Shown here: piece by piece, positions 32,391-42,744 of the stretch
How positions within the stretch are numbered: the first letter of the stretch is position 1
Layout: each line of letters begins with the position of its first letter
NCBI GenBank assembly: GCA_009760885.1
Contig: CM019715.1
Span: 25,841,472 to 25,905,471, forward strand
Reading direction: 5' to 3'
DNA: 64,000 nt
DNA from: Achatina immaculata
Lineage: Eukaryota > Mollusca > Gastropoda > Stylommatophora > Achatinidae
Notes under the pieces: generated by a model
Databases searched by the model: none
The model's input: the letters and a program-made list of their open reading frames with translations, nothing else
Told to the model about the DNA's origin: nothing
Made by a program: the position numbers and the translations under genes

Positions 32391-32416
32391 GACAGACAGA
32401 CAGACAGACAGACAGA
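32345..32416. repeat. (CT)n-(CA)n-(GACA)n compound microsatellite
   Basis: Three adjoining simple repeats in sequence. Confidence 0.9.
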
Positions 32417-32589
32417 GTCCTCTGTTTTTGCTCTAGATATTCTACTTTCGAATCTGATTACCCACTATATTGTGTTTATTTTATCTTAAATCGTGCTTTA
32501 ATATTTCGTTCCCTGGAGCTTCACTATGCAAGTCCTTTATTTTCTTGTACCCAGGCGAAAATAACAGAAGTTGCTCCGGTTTTAGAGAA

Positions 32590-33065
32590 ACTTACACTCA
32601 CATAACACACTACACCGTAGACTCAGGTAGAACAATACATTAGAGACTCACATCAAACGTTACATCACAGTCACATCACACACTACATCACAGAATCACC
32701 ACAACACATATTATATCACAGACTCACAGAATATAAACATCTTTGGATGTTCTGTAAAGGAGAAGGTTGCTTTTAAAGATACGGGAAATGCAGAAATGAT
32801 CCTTTCTCCGACAGACATGTAGGTACTTTATATAGAATCGTTATGGGTCAGTTTACAAACATTATAAAGAAGATAACGTTTTGGAAGACAACAATGACAA
32901 ATTTAAGAGCTCCGTAAGCTCTTGAACTAAATAACACATAGATCTTTCTTTTCAATAGTTTTATCATTCATCGAAATCGCTTTCTAATTGATCTAAATGT
33001 TTTGTGCTGAAGAGATTATATATGAAATAATGTGACAAGGAATAGATCGTGGATATGTTCAGAAC
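32590..33065. other. short degenerate repeat, then unassigned sequence
   Basis: 32590-32715 holds diverged CACATCACACACTACATCAC-like units. The rest has no recognised feature. Confidence 0.4.
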
Positions 33066-33070
33066 CATCC

Positions 33071-33415
33071 CAGAGAAAGAGAAAAAGAGAGCTAGGGACA
33101 CAGAGAAAGAGAAAAAGAGAGCTAGGGACACAGAGAAAGAGAAAAAGAGAGCTAGGGACACAGAGAAAGAGAAAAAGAGAGCTAGGGACACAGAGAAAAA
33201 GAAAAAGAGAGCTAGGGACACAGAGAAAGAGAAAAAGAGAGCTAGGGACACAGAGAAAGAGAAAAAGAGAGCTAGGGACACAGAGAAAAAGAAAAAGAGA
33301 GCTAGGGACACAGAGAAAGAGAAAAAGAGAGCTAGGGACACAGAGAAAGAGAAAAAGAGAGCTAGGGACACAGAGAAAGAGAAAAAGAGAGCTAGGGACA
33401 CAGAGAAAGAGAGGG
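33071..33415. repeat. 30-bp minisatellite, highly homogeneous
   Basis: About 11.5 units containing GAGAAAGAGAAAAAGAGAGC and TAGGGACACA. Only two positions vary (AAAGA to AAAAA). The period is divisible by 3, so three long frames stay open (EKEKKRARDT on plus; phenylalanine/serine-rich on minus). I treat them as artefacts. Confidence 0.95.
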
Positions 33416-33494
33416 ACTAGGACTGGGATGTTTGTTTTTTTTTATTATAATTAAGAAATAAAGAGAGGAAAAAAAGCTGGCCCAGGAGACTGAG

Positions 33495-33700
33495 AAGGGA
33501 AATGGTTAAATGCAGTCGCCTCTCATGGCTAAGATTCGAATCCGCCCCCGGGGGGGGGGGGGGCGCGACCTAGTCACGCAGCTGTAGAAATACGAACGAG
33601 TACTCATTCTTCTCACAGAGCTGGGGGAATGGGAGACAGTCATGCATGAAGGTGGCACCATCGCCCTGTAACGCGCAGCCAGGCCATAGAAGATATGCAT
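33495..33700 (+). mobile_element. SINE-I
   Basis: A tRNA-like head (TGGTTAAATGCAGTCGCCTC, B-box-like GATTCGAATCC) is followed by a poly-G run, the shared AGCTGTAGAAATACGAACG body, and CACCATCGCCCTGTAA near the end. Confidence 0.7.
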
Positions 33701-33709
33701 ATTAACCAA

Positions 33710-34850
33710 CGACGGAGAACCGACACTCGGGCCCGTAGGCTAAACTTGATAAGGGCCCTTGCTCCCCCGTCGGTATATATGTATACCGTCAGTCCCCTAA
33801 TATACGACTTGATTCCCCTCCAGTTGTGACCTGTGTTATTATTCTGTGAGTTCGTATTTCATAGACCAAACAAAGTCGCTGCCAGCCCTTCAAACATTTT
33901 GTAAACTTTTTTTCTTAGTTCCTTAATTATTTTCATGTAAATAAAGTTTACCCTGTATTTGAAGGTTTTCTCACCCTTGATGCCCCATCCCCCACTACTC
34001 TTTCTGACCCCCTTGGCCTAAAATTGTTTAGCCTAATAGATAACTCTACCAACACTAACGTTATATTCCCTAGGTGTATGGTAAGGCTATCTTCAACAAG
34101 AAAGTATGTAAGGATAGTCTTCTATGCATGGCGTAATCGTTCCTCTACTGTAGGCAGTGTTGGCAAGCTTTACAGCTTTGGTAACCTCACTCTCTCTCTG
34201 AACTGGTAATCTCCGCCCCAGATAAGAACCAAGGATTCTTTTCGCACTTTGCCAAGACATCACTAGCTGCAAATAACAACCAATCCCAGTGCTAACGATA
34301 CATGCAAGAGGTATCATGGACGGAACCAGATGATGATGGTAACTTGATGAATTAAAATGGTACATCAAAACGGATACATCAAAAACACACGGGTTCAGTT
34401 CTGTCATCTGTTAAGCCAGGCCATTGAACAGGCGGCTCAGTTACGATCCATACATCTTTGGGGACGAGAAGTCTTAGGACGAGACATAACAACGACGTTC
34501 TAAAATTCAAATCTCGCAGCAAGACTCCAAAGATGACAACGACCAAACACAGACGTCCGCACCGATCAAGCTTCCATTCAGTTCTCCCCTCAACATTTCC
34601 AGCTTAACCCGCCTCAGTCCCATGTTGTCCCTTTCATGGACACAGGTAACAAGGCTCACTTAAACAACTTCAAATATAAACACTTCATCATGGGCGTCGA
34701 CAGCAAAAAAGCTCAATGGAGTAAAAACCCGTAACATGAACTGAAACAAGGGAAAACATTTCTACCGTCTATGAAACTCTGGACAGGTTGATAGTCATAG
34801 ACTAGATATTAGAAGAATGAATAAAATATAACAATTCATATAAAAGTGAC
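33710..34850. other. unassigned sequence
   Basis: Roughly 1.1 kb without a recognisable gene, RNA or repeat family. A 104-codon minus frame at 34093-34407 has no domain I can name. Confidence 0.35.
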
Positions 34851-34854
34851 AAAT

Positions 34855-35275
34855 CTGTGACAGACTGAATTCGCACTATGTAATAAGAGGTTATACAATT
34901 CTATGCTAGACTGAATTCTAAATAAGATAATAAGTGGTTATACAATTCAATGTTAGTCTGAATTAAGATAATAAGAGGTTATACAACTCCATGCTAGTCT
35001 GAATTCTAAATAAGATAATAAGAGGTTATACAACACTATGCTAGTCTGAATTCTAAACAATGAATGAATGAAATGATCTTTATTTTAAAAGGGTGAAGAA
35101 TCGGGCACGCAGGTCCGTCTTACATTCTGCCCTTTATCACTGCATCTTTCATTCTTCCCACACACTCGATAATAAGATAATAAGAGGTTATGCAACTTTA
35201 CATTGGTCTGAATTCTAACTAGATAATAAGAAGTTTTACAACTCTATGTCAGGCTGAATTCTAGATAGAATTCTA
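34855..35275. repeat. ~45-bp minisatellite, interrupted
   Basis: Units with GATAATAAGAGGTTATACAA and GCTAGTCTGAATTCTAAATA. It is split at about 35054-35168 by a repeat H fragment. Confidence 0.88.
35054..35168 (-). mobile_element. repeat H inserted in minisatellite
   Basis: Minus-strand H end with the AATAAA-like signal and a GAAT-type tail (ATGAATGAATGA on plus). The array resumes on the other side. No clean TSD could be drawn. Confidence 0.7.
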
Positions 35276-35280
35276 GATAG

Positions 35281-35430
35281 ACATCATACATGTTTTCGAA
35301 TATGTTCAAGACCCTGGCTCCAATTCATCTTATGGCCTCCTACTGATCTAGATAGATAATAAGACATCATACATGTTTTCGAATATGTTCAAGACCCTGG
35401 CTCTAATTCATCTTATGGCCTCCTACTGAC
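35281..35430. repeat. 83-bp tandem duplication
   Basis: ACATCATACATGTTTTCGAA and the following ~65 bp occur at 35281 and again at 35364, with one substitution. Confidence 0.9.
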
Positions 35431-35732
35431 ATTACACCCTAACCACGTGGTAAGGATGAACGTGGTCGTTATGGTAGAGCAGCCGTTTCAAACTGAGCAC
35501 CAAATAGTTTAAAACAGTTAATACAGAAAAGAAGCGGATAGTGACGAAAGGGACCTGCACGAGTAGAGTTACTTAGAGAAAGAAAGAAGAAGCAAGAAGA
35601 CGGACAATGGGGAACACAGAGACGGACCTTTTGGTGAGGGGAGGGGAGGGGGGGGGGAAGAGAAGGACGAGAAGCAACGACTCAGCTAGTTCGACGAATG
35701 ACTGGGGAACGGACAGAAGGGAAGACTGATTG

Positions 35733-36130
35733 GAAATGCACACTTGAATTGATGATTTTCGAAAATTAACTGGAAATGCACACTTGAATTGATGATTTTC
35801 GAAAATTAACTGGAAATGCACACTTGAATTGATGATTTTCGAAAATTAACTGGAAACGCACACTTGAACTGATGATTTTCGAAAATTAACTGGAAACGCA
35901 CACTTGAACTGATGATTTTCGAAAATTAACTGGAAACGCACACTTGAACTGATGATTTTCGAAAATTAACTGGAAACGCACACTTGAACTGATGATTTTC
36001 GAAAATTAACTGGACATGCACACTTGAATTGATGATTTTCGAAAATTAACTGGAAATGCACACTTGAACTGATGATTTTCGAAAATTAACTGGAAATGCA
36101 CACTTGAACTGATGATTTTCGAAAAAATTA
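35733..36130. repeat. 40-bp minisatellite
   Basis: About 10 units with GATGATTTTCGAAAATTAAC and TGGAAATGCACACTTGAA. GATTTTCGAAAATT is itself nearly palindromic. Confidence 0.94.
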
Positions 36131-36398
36131 ACTTGGATGATTTTCGCCAAATAAAAAAAAATGAAAACAAACAAACAAACTGGAAATTGTACACTGGGAT
36201 TAACTGTTTGGAGAAACCCACTAACTGTTGTCACCAGTTGGGGGCCTTTGCTTGTGAGTTGTTCTGATTTCGAGTTGGCGCAAGGCCGCCTGTGACATTC
36301 TGTTTACCAACAAGCGACATTTTACGGCGACATTTTCTGGTACTATGACCGGGACGCGTGGTCGGGTTACCCTGTTGCACTTCCTTTGCTCCTTTATC

Positions 36399-36411
36399 TA
36401 GTCATACAGCC
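36399..36411 (+). repeat. TSD of LINE-A (left)
   Basis: TAGTCATACAGCC, repeated with one mismatch at 36517-36529. Confidence 0.75.
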
Positions 36412-36516
36412 ATTCATTCATTCATTTGCATGTCCCTTGCGGAACTTTGCCTCCCTAACAGCACTCCTGTAGGCCTCTCGGTTGTAAGCAGGATGCCCTG
36501 CTACTGATGCATCCAG
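36412..36516 (-). mobile_element. 105-bp LINE-A end with 13-bp TSDs
   Basis: Contains only the last ~30 codons of LINE-A plus a (TGAA)n tail. It is flanked by TAGTCATAC(A/T)GCC on both sides. Confidence 0.85.
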
Positions 36517-36539
36517 TAGTCATACTGCCACAAGTTACA

Positions 36540-37065
36540 CAAAAAAAAAAGTGATCAGCCCCCCAAATATAGCAGCTATTTTAACTCCTTCACCGCGAAG
36601 AAACACTGGCAGGGTTGTTAGATCTTTGACATCCGCATGAATCAGTGCTCGGACCGATATTTTAGAAAACAAAATGTAAGTAAAATAGAAAGTAGTACAT
36701 TTCTAACTCAGTCCATATTTTTACATCGTAGATGTAAACTTCCAGCTTCTTTCTACCAAGATCTCTCATCAAAAGGTTATTCTGGCAAAGCAATGAAATT
36801 AATTCAGGAATGAAAGATGTAATGCAATAAACCACGCAAAAAAGAAACACTTTTCTCTTGCAAAAATATTGTAGTAGGCTTTGTTTAAAAAACAAAAAAA
36901 GAGAGAAACACAATAAGTTAACAGAATTTCAGGTTAAGCTATTTCACACTGAACAAATTTCCTAATCTTTAAGGGAGAAAATTCAGTGATAAAATTGAGG
37001 GATATAAATTACTCCTTCTTAATTCTTCATGTTCATATTTATTTTTTTAAAACTCTATTGTAAAG
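36540..37065. other. unassigned AT-rich sequence
   Basis: No recognised feature. An 83-codon minus frame lacks a family signature. Confidence 0.3.
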
Positions 37066-37078
37066 TTACCGAGAGGCC
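37066..37078 (+). repeat. TSD of minimal LINE-A (left)
   Basis: ATTGTAAAGTTAC, repeated exactly at 37137-37149. Confidence 0.85.
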
Positions 37079-37136
37079 TACAGGAGTGCTGTTTGGGAGG
37101 CAAAGTTCCGCAAGGGACATGCAAATGAATGAATGA
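37079..37136 (+). mobile_element. minimal 58-bp LINE-A end with perfect 13-bp TSDs
   Basis: Only about 15 codons (FGRQSSARD frame-shifted equivalent of AVWEAKFRKGHAN) and a (TGAA)n tail are present. A perfect TSD brackets them. It marks the smallest LINE-A insertion in the window. Confidence 0.9.
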
Positions 37137-37149
37137 ATTGTAAAGTTAC

Positions 37150-37680
37150 ATATAAAACATATTCCACTAACGTCATTGTATAAAGCCGCGAGACAATGTA
37201 ACATTGTCCAGAGAGACTGGCCCGGGAAACGCCGGGAAAATAACTGCTTCTACGAGTCGAAGAGTCAGTGTTTGAATACAGACCCTTTGGGTGTCTTTAA
37301 CCCCTATAGATTTGATCTATGCCCGATAGACAGCGATCGGGGGGGGAAGGTAATCTGATTGCACTAGGGGAGATAAACGTGGCCGTTCAAGCAAAAGGGG
37401 AAGTCTCCAACTGGTCAGCCGGAAGATAAGTTGTAAAGGTTTAAAGGTGAGAAAGTGAGTACGAATCTCTCTCAGATAGATCATCGGAAGATTAATCTCC
37501 CCTCGGTTGAGTCGCGTGTTGAGATTAATATGAAATTTAGCGCAAGAAAAGCCAATATTCTGTTGGGTAACATCATCTGGCGACTAACAGAAACGATGAA
37601 CAAGTAAAATATTATTCTTACCATCCGTCACGGGTCTTGATCTCCGGAATAAATGTGCGGATTAACATGTAAATTTAATG
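37150..37680. other. unassigned sequence
   Basis: A G-run near 37340. No recognised gene. Confidence 0.3.
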
Positions 37681-37689
37681 ACTCTAAAT

Positions 37690-38574
37690 CAGCGGTTTCC
37701 AACTCTTCACATCCAAGGACCACTAGAAGTTACATACAACTTGCTGGTCATCATCTTGTATGTAATATCGTACAATATCATGAACTATGAATTGTTTTTA
37801 TTCAACAGAAGGCGGGTATTAAGATACTACAGTTAGTAATAATTGGTAATTATAATAACATATTAAGACATATCAACGGATACAAATACTTAGGCGCAGT
37901 CATAACATTTGGCGGCAGGTGCAGTGAAAAAAAACCACACAGAATCAGGATAACACTGGCAAAGAGAGCTTTTAGAAAAAATTAAGAACATGTTACCAAA
38001 TCAAACACTGCCATTGACAATAAGAAAGAAAGTTTTAAAATGCTATATAGAACCTATTCTGCTTTATGCAAGCGAAACATAGAGTATGAATAAACAGAAG
38101 GAAGAATCATGACTATTGAAATACGGTTCTTAAGAAAAATACTTCGCATTCCATTGAAAACTAGTAAGACAAATGAATAAGTATTACAGCAGGGAGATGA
38201 ATATCTCAAACTAGTGTCGCACATAAGAAAAATACAAAGTTTATAGGTCACATCAGCAGACGTGAAGGTCTCGAAAACTTGGTCATCACTGGAAAGATAA
38301 ATGGCAAAAAGACAAAAGAGGACAAAAAAATGGCAGAAATACCTGGATGGTCTGACTGCATGGGTTTACAGGAAAACAACGATCGACGTGACTGATTCGA
38401 GACACGGAAGATCGAGCGAGATGGAGAGGAGATGACCGCCTACGCCTATCTGATGGTTTGGCACTATGTGATCTGAGATGGTTGTTAAGACCAGTCCGAT
38501 AGAGCAGCCGCGGACCATCTGATAATGCTCTGAGAACCACTTGTGCTCCACGAACAACACGGTGGGAACCACTG
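37690..38574. mobile_element. hAT-like non-autonomous element, 885 bp
   Basis: The left end is CAGCGGTTTCCAACTC with ACCACT further in. The reverse-complemented right end is CAGTGGTTCCCACCGTG with CACAAGTGG further in. This is the classic hAT terminal pattern. CTCTAAAT (37682-37689) and CTCAAAGT (38575-38582) agree at 6 of 8 positions, as expected for an aged 8-bp hAT TSD. It has no transposase; the interior carries a LINE relic. Confidence 0.65.
37870..38430 (+). mobile_element. LINE-B-like relic inside the hAT-like element
   Basis: Broken frames give YKYLGAVITFGGRC, YRTYSALCKR (cf. CYIEPILLYG), RFLRKILRIPLKTSKTNE and DSRHGRSSE. This is a much older relative of LINE-B with many stops and frameshifts. 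Confidence 0.65.
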
Positions 38575-38599
38575 CTCAAAGTCATTTCGCTTCATGCTA

Positions 38600-38960
38600 G
38601 GGCCGATAGCTTCTTAGCACCCCCTCATAAATCATTACAAAACTCTTACTATTTATAATACTACTAATTTATAATACTACTAATACGAACAACACACTGA
38701 ACTGGCAGTGGAGATATATATTAATACATAACAACAATGAAATAAGAATAATGACAAATAATATATATTATAAGAATAAGAAATAAGAAATTATGAACTA
38801 TAATTACATTATGGAAATTTACAACCAAATAATAACAAAACAAAGGAAACATAAAATGAATGAAAGAATTAGCGCCCTTCTCCAAATAAATAAATACATT
38901 TTTATATTTGCACATTCTGTGAATTAGCATTCTGTTTTCGGTAAAGTGAGCAGCTCTGAA
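38600..38960. other. AT-rich sequence, putative start of an intron
   Basis: Lies downstream (minus strand) of the donor at 38969. Contains short ATAATACTACTA repeats. No second exon is recognised. Confidence 0.3.
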
Positions 38961-38969
38961 CAAACTTAC

Positions 38970-39030
38970 CGTAGAGATTTTCGTACAGATTGAGAATCTT
39001 CTTCGTTTGGAATTCTGTTAGCGAAGACAT
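38970..39030 (-). CDS. candidate first coding exon, EF-hand calexcitin/SCP-like
   Basis: The minus strand has an ATG at 39030 in good context (A at -3) and encodes MSSLTEFQTKKI then LNLYENLY. It ends in phase 1 with TACG directly before GTAAGT, a consensus 5' splice site (38969-38964). The pattern L-[ST]-[DE]-F-Q-x-x-K-[IL]-[IL]-x-[FY] leading to Y then a G-starting codon resembles the N-terminus of invertebrate calexcitin and sarcoplasmic calcium-binding proteins, just before the first EF-hand loop aspartate. The split G would supply that Asp. The next exon is not found in the window. The family call is inference from 20 residues; the exon/donor structure is visible. Confidence 0.45.
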
Positions 39031-39440
39031 TTCGACCTTGCGCTGAAGTGGTGATTTATCAAAACTTTTAAAACGCCCGAGAGAGAGAGAGTGAGTGAGT
39101 GAGAAGCTGGTCTGACGAAGAATGTTGAGATTCGAACAGTTGACTGTCTCTGATTGTGTCTTTGTCAGCTGCCGAGCTGGCTGTGAGTGAAAAGCGGGTG
39201 CAAGGACCGTCTGAAGCTGAAATGGGCGGTGTCTCGTGTTCAATTCTTCATCCAGTGACCTCTTGTACATCGGCTTTCTCACAAACCGTCTGTCAGCGAT
39301 TGAACACTGCGCTCATTTTGTATTTCTCTCTCTCTCTCTTTCTCCCTCTCTCTAACCTACATACAGCTCACTCGCTTTTCTTATTTGTAACACATACACA
39401 CGTTAATATATGTAGATATAAATTACATATAATAATATGA
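39031..39440 (-). promoter_or_regulatory. possible 5' UTR/promoter region of the 39-kb exon
   Basis: Upstream of the ATG on the minus strand lies a (GAGT)/(GA) stretch, a sequence of mixed composition, a (CT)n-type tract at 39325-39355, and AT-rich ATATAATAATATG near 39427. No definite TATA box or initiator can be fixed. The frame is open upstream of the ATG for about 84 more codons, which may be chance. Confidence 0.2.
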
Positions 39441-39610
39441 GGTGCGAGGACTACACGCATAGCGCCCTGGGTTTCACCGCATAACCACCACCTGACTCTA
39501 TGTCATACCTCTCTACCATTAGACATAACATCGCTATATGACTGCTTTATCTACACCAACCTACAGGATAACAATATACCCCATTTCTGACTATTTTACT
39601 GTATGACAAT

Positions 39611-39955
39611 AGCTTCTCTCTCCCTTTCTCTCTCTCTTTCGCTCCTTTTCTCTCTCTCTCGTTCCCTTTCTCTCTTTCGCTCTCTTTCACTCCCTTTCTC
39701 TCTCTCTTTCGCTCTTTTTCTCTCTCTCGCTCCCTTTCTCTCTCTTTCACTCCCTTTCTCTCTCTCTCTCGCTCCCTTTCTCTCTCTCTTTCGCTCCCTT
39801 TCTCTCTCTCTCGCTCCCTTTCTCTCTTTCGCGCTCTCTCTCTCGCTCCCTTTCTCTCTCTCTCGCTCCCTTTCTCTCTCTCGCTCCCTTTCTCTCTCTC
39901 TCTCGCTCCTTTTCTCTCTCTCTCTCTCTCGCTCCCTTTCTCTCTGTCTCTCCGG
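39611..39955. repeat. CT-rich minisatellite (~18 bp)
   Basis: Units such as TCTCTCTCGCTCCCTTTC with length variation. Long low-complexity frames on both strands are artefacts. Confidence 0.93.
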
Positions 39956-40087
39956 TCCATGCTAATCAGACGTTGGTTATCACTGACTTCCACAATCATC
40001 AATCCTTTGCTCTTTCTGTAAGATGTGTGCTGGACCGTGCTCCGTGCCACTCTTTTAGTCTGTTAAATATCTTGTCCATTTGTCCCT

Positions 40088-40675
40088 CCAGTTTTCCTGT
40101 TGTCACTAGATGCTCCAAGTTTTCCTGTTGTCACTAGATGCTCCCAGTTTTCCTGTTGTTACTAGATGCTCCAAGTTTTCCTGTTGTCACTAGATGCTCC
40201 AAGTTTTCCTGTTGTCACTAGATGCTCCAAGTTTTCCTGTTGTCACTAGATGCTCCAAGTTTTCCTGTTGTCACTAGATGCTCCAAGTTTTCCTGTTGTC
40301 ACTAGATGCTCCAAGTTTTCCTGTTGTCACTAGATGCTCCCAGTTTTCCTGTTGTCACTAGATGCTCCAAGTTTTCCTGTTGTCACTAGATGCTCCAAGT
40401 TTTCCTGTTGTCACTAGATGCTCCAAGTTTTCCTGTTGTCACTAGATGCTCCAAGTTTTCCTGTTGTCACTAGATGCTCCAAGTTTTCCTGTTGTCACTA
40501 GATGCTCCAAGTTTTCCTGTTGTCACTAGATGCTCCAAGTTTTCCTGTTGTCACTAGATGCTCCAAGTTTTCCTGTTGTCACTAGATGCTCCAAGTTTTC
40601 CTGTTGTCACTAGATGCTCCCAGTTTTCCTGTTGTCACTAGATGCTCCCAGTTTTCCTGTTGTCACTAGATGCTC
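40088..40675. repeat. 28-bp minisatellite
   Basis: About 21 units with TAGATGCTCCAAGTTTTCCT and GTTGTCAC. Nearly homogeneous; the main variant is CTCCC for CTCCA. It abuts a minus-strand LINE relic. Confidence 0.95.
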
Positions 40676-40689
40676 CAGTTTGTCTCTCT

Positions 40690-40912
40690 CAGACATTTAC
40701 TACAGATCTGGATTGGTCTGTGTTCTGAATTTTACCATAAATTCTTTTTGCTCAGCCTCACTTAGAAACTCTTCATTTGTTTTCTTGGCTGTCCACGGTA
40801 TTCTCATCAATCCTCTTAGGTACCACATCTCCGCTGCTTCCAGTAGATTTTGAGTGCTTTTGGTTACTGTTCACGCTTGGCATCCATTTAACATTACGGG
40901 TTCCACGTGACG
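40690..40912 (-). mobile_element. LINE RT-C-terminal relic (B-like)
   Basis: The minus strand gives broken KSTGSSGDVVPKRI-type sequence. In the other frame it corresponds to AAEMWxLRRxxRIPWTAKKTNEE, the same region as in LINE-B. LINE-E appears to have inserted at its right edge. Confidence 0.55.
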
Positions 40913-40913
40913 C

Positions 40914-41240
40914 TTCTTCTTCTTCTTCTTCAGCTTTTCAAGCCATTAAGGATCATTGCTGCAGTTGAAGTTCGCCTCCATTCCTCTCTATTCTTAATCT
41001 TCTCTCTTCAGTTGACGACACCAATTTCTTGTATATTCTCCTCTATGTTGTCTTTCCATCTCTGTCTTGATCTACCCCTTGGTCTTGTTTCCATCATCTC
41101 TTGTGCATACATCATTTTCGTTTGTGTGTTCTCTTCCATTCTTTCTACATGCCCCAGCCAGCGTAGTCAGTTCAGTTTCAAGACATTTATAATTCGTTGG
41201 GATTTAAATAAGCTGTTCAGTTCAGTGTTCTTTCCATGCA
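40914..41240 (-). mobile_element. LINE-E 3' end
   Basis: The minus strand reads LRWLGHVERMEENTQTKMMY and GRSRQRWKDNIEENIQEIG, then after a frame break EEWRRTSTAAMILNGLKS and a TGA stop. The stop merges directly with (AAG)n. It matches 13848-14165. Confidence 0.75.
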
Positions 41241-41244
41241 ACAC

Positions 41245-42020
41245 TGCGTACCTAAAACACTATACAGGGCGTAGAAATGTCATCTTCAAAAAGCCCCGAA
41301 ATATCCTACAAAACGTTGTTTCATGATTCTCACTGCGTATTAGACTTGACGGTCTTTAGCCGCTAGATTCTGACCGTCCAAACTAAGCAAAAGAGCTTCT
41401 TAGAGTTAGCACCCTTGATACCGAACTTCGGACCCGGACCTATGCTCCAGTAACCTGCCGTGCGGTGCTTAAATGTTACTATATCTTGAGTTGTCACCCT
41501 TGTGTTGACTTAGAAAGTTGGGAATTCGAGTGTTAGCTGCTTTCAAAGTTGCAAAGACCTGGAAGCACAGTCGACGAGCCTTGATGTTAAATGAAGCACT
41601 TTGATCTGAGAGAATCTGTATCGCGCCTCCCACCACCACCCCCCTCCCCCACAAAAAAAAGCAGGTTTCTGACCCACATCAAACCCTCGTTTCTTTACGC
41701 AGAGAAATTGAGCAGCCTGATTATTTGAGTACCACAGGAATAATTAATATACAAATATACATAACTAAATATATAAATAAACAGCTAACTATACACACAG
41801 CCACTGCAATAAAGTTATGACAACAAACGTATAAATTATGAAAAAAAAAAACTAGGAACAGCTTTATTAATTAACGATGTAAATTATACATTATAGTCTC
41901 ATTATTTGAATGCTACAAAAAGGTGGGACAGGGCTTTGACCATTACATTTCAATGGTCATATTAACTGTGCCCTTGCTCTATCTCTGCCGTCTCTCTTCC
42001 CCCACAATCTCAGGTAGATA
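41245..42020. other. unassigned sequence
   Basis: A C-rich stretch at 41625-41650 and AT-rich sequence to 41900. No gene recognised. Confidence 0.3.
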
Positions 42021-42021
42021 A

Positions 42022-42165
42022 ACCGACCAGTGTGGCGGAGCGGGTTAAGTCCGAACGATCGCATCTGGAGTACATGATTTCAGATCCATGAACATTTTAA
42101 AAGAATGAAGAATGTGACAAACAGGACTATCTCTGTCCAGTGCCTCTGTAAACGTTCACTTCTCA
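42022..42165 (+). mobile_element. possible tRNA-derived SINE
   Basis: GTGTGGCGGAGCGGGTTAAG resembles a class II tRNA A-box region. GATTTCAGATCC could be a decayed B-box. No second copy in the window confirms it. Confidence 0.3.
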
Positions 42166-42700
42166 TACAAAAAAAAAAGTGTATAAACTTAAGAAAAAAG
42201 TGCGAACAGCTTTATTATTTAACGATTTTACCGCAGTGCTTTGTGTATAGTTGTATACCTATACACTAATTATCGTGTGTTACCTCTCATACAAGTGTGG
42301 CGTGATCTAATGGTGAATGAGTGTAATGTGTGATGTCTCGCGTTATAATTAGCCACAGCTCAGCATACAAAAACAAACGAGCACTTCGGATTACCATCGA
42401 CCGCGACTCAGTAACGACGCCTAGACTGAAGAAGAGGTCCAAGCATGAGTCCATTTTCAAGATCTCAGATATGTATACTCATAGCTTAATCACTGTCTCA
42501 TCACTCATGTAGACAGACAAACACCTCGCTTACCTCCTTACGTCCATCCTCTAGCTCCTACATAGCTGTCCTCCTTCCAGAAGTACTGCCGACAACCCAC
42601 CCCCTCTATCTTGTGGCAAAGTTCAATAACAACTCAGTCACATGATCAAATAACCAACGACCACGTGGTCATTCGCTTAAACGGTTGTCACAGTATGGCC
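42166..42700. other. unassigned sequence
   Basis: No recognised feature. Confidence 0.3.
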
Positions 42701-42744
42701 GGAACAGCCACGATATATCTAGTAAAATGTATCTGCTGTAATTT
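42701..42744 (+). repeat. 44-bp TSD of LINE-C (left)
   Basis: Begins GGAACAGCCACGATATATCT and ends CTGCTGTAATTT. An exact copy is at 43786-43829. Confidence 0.9.
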
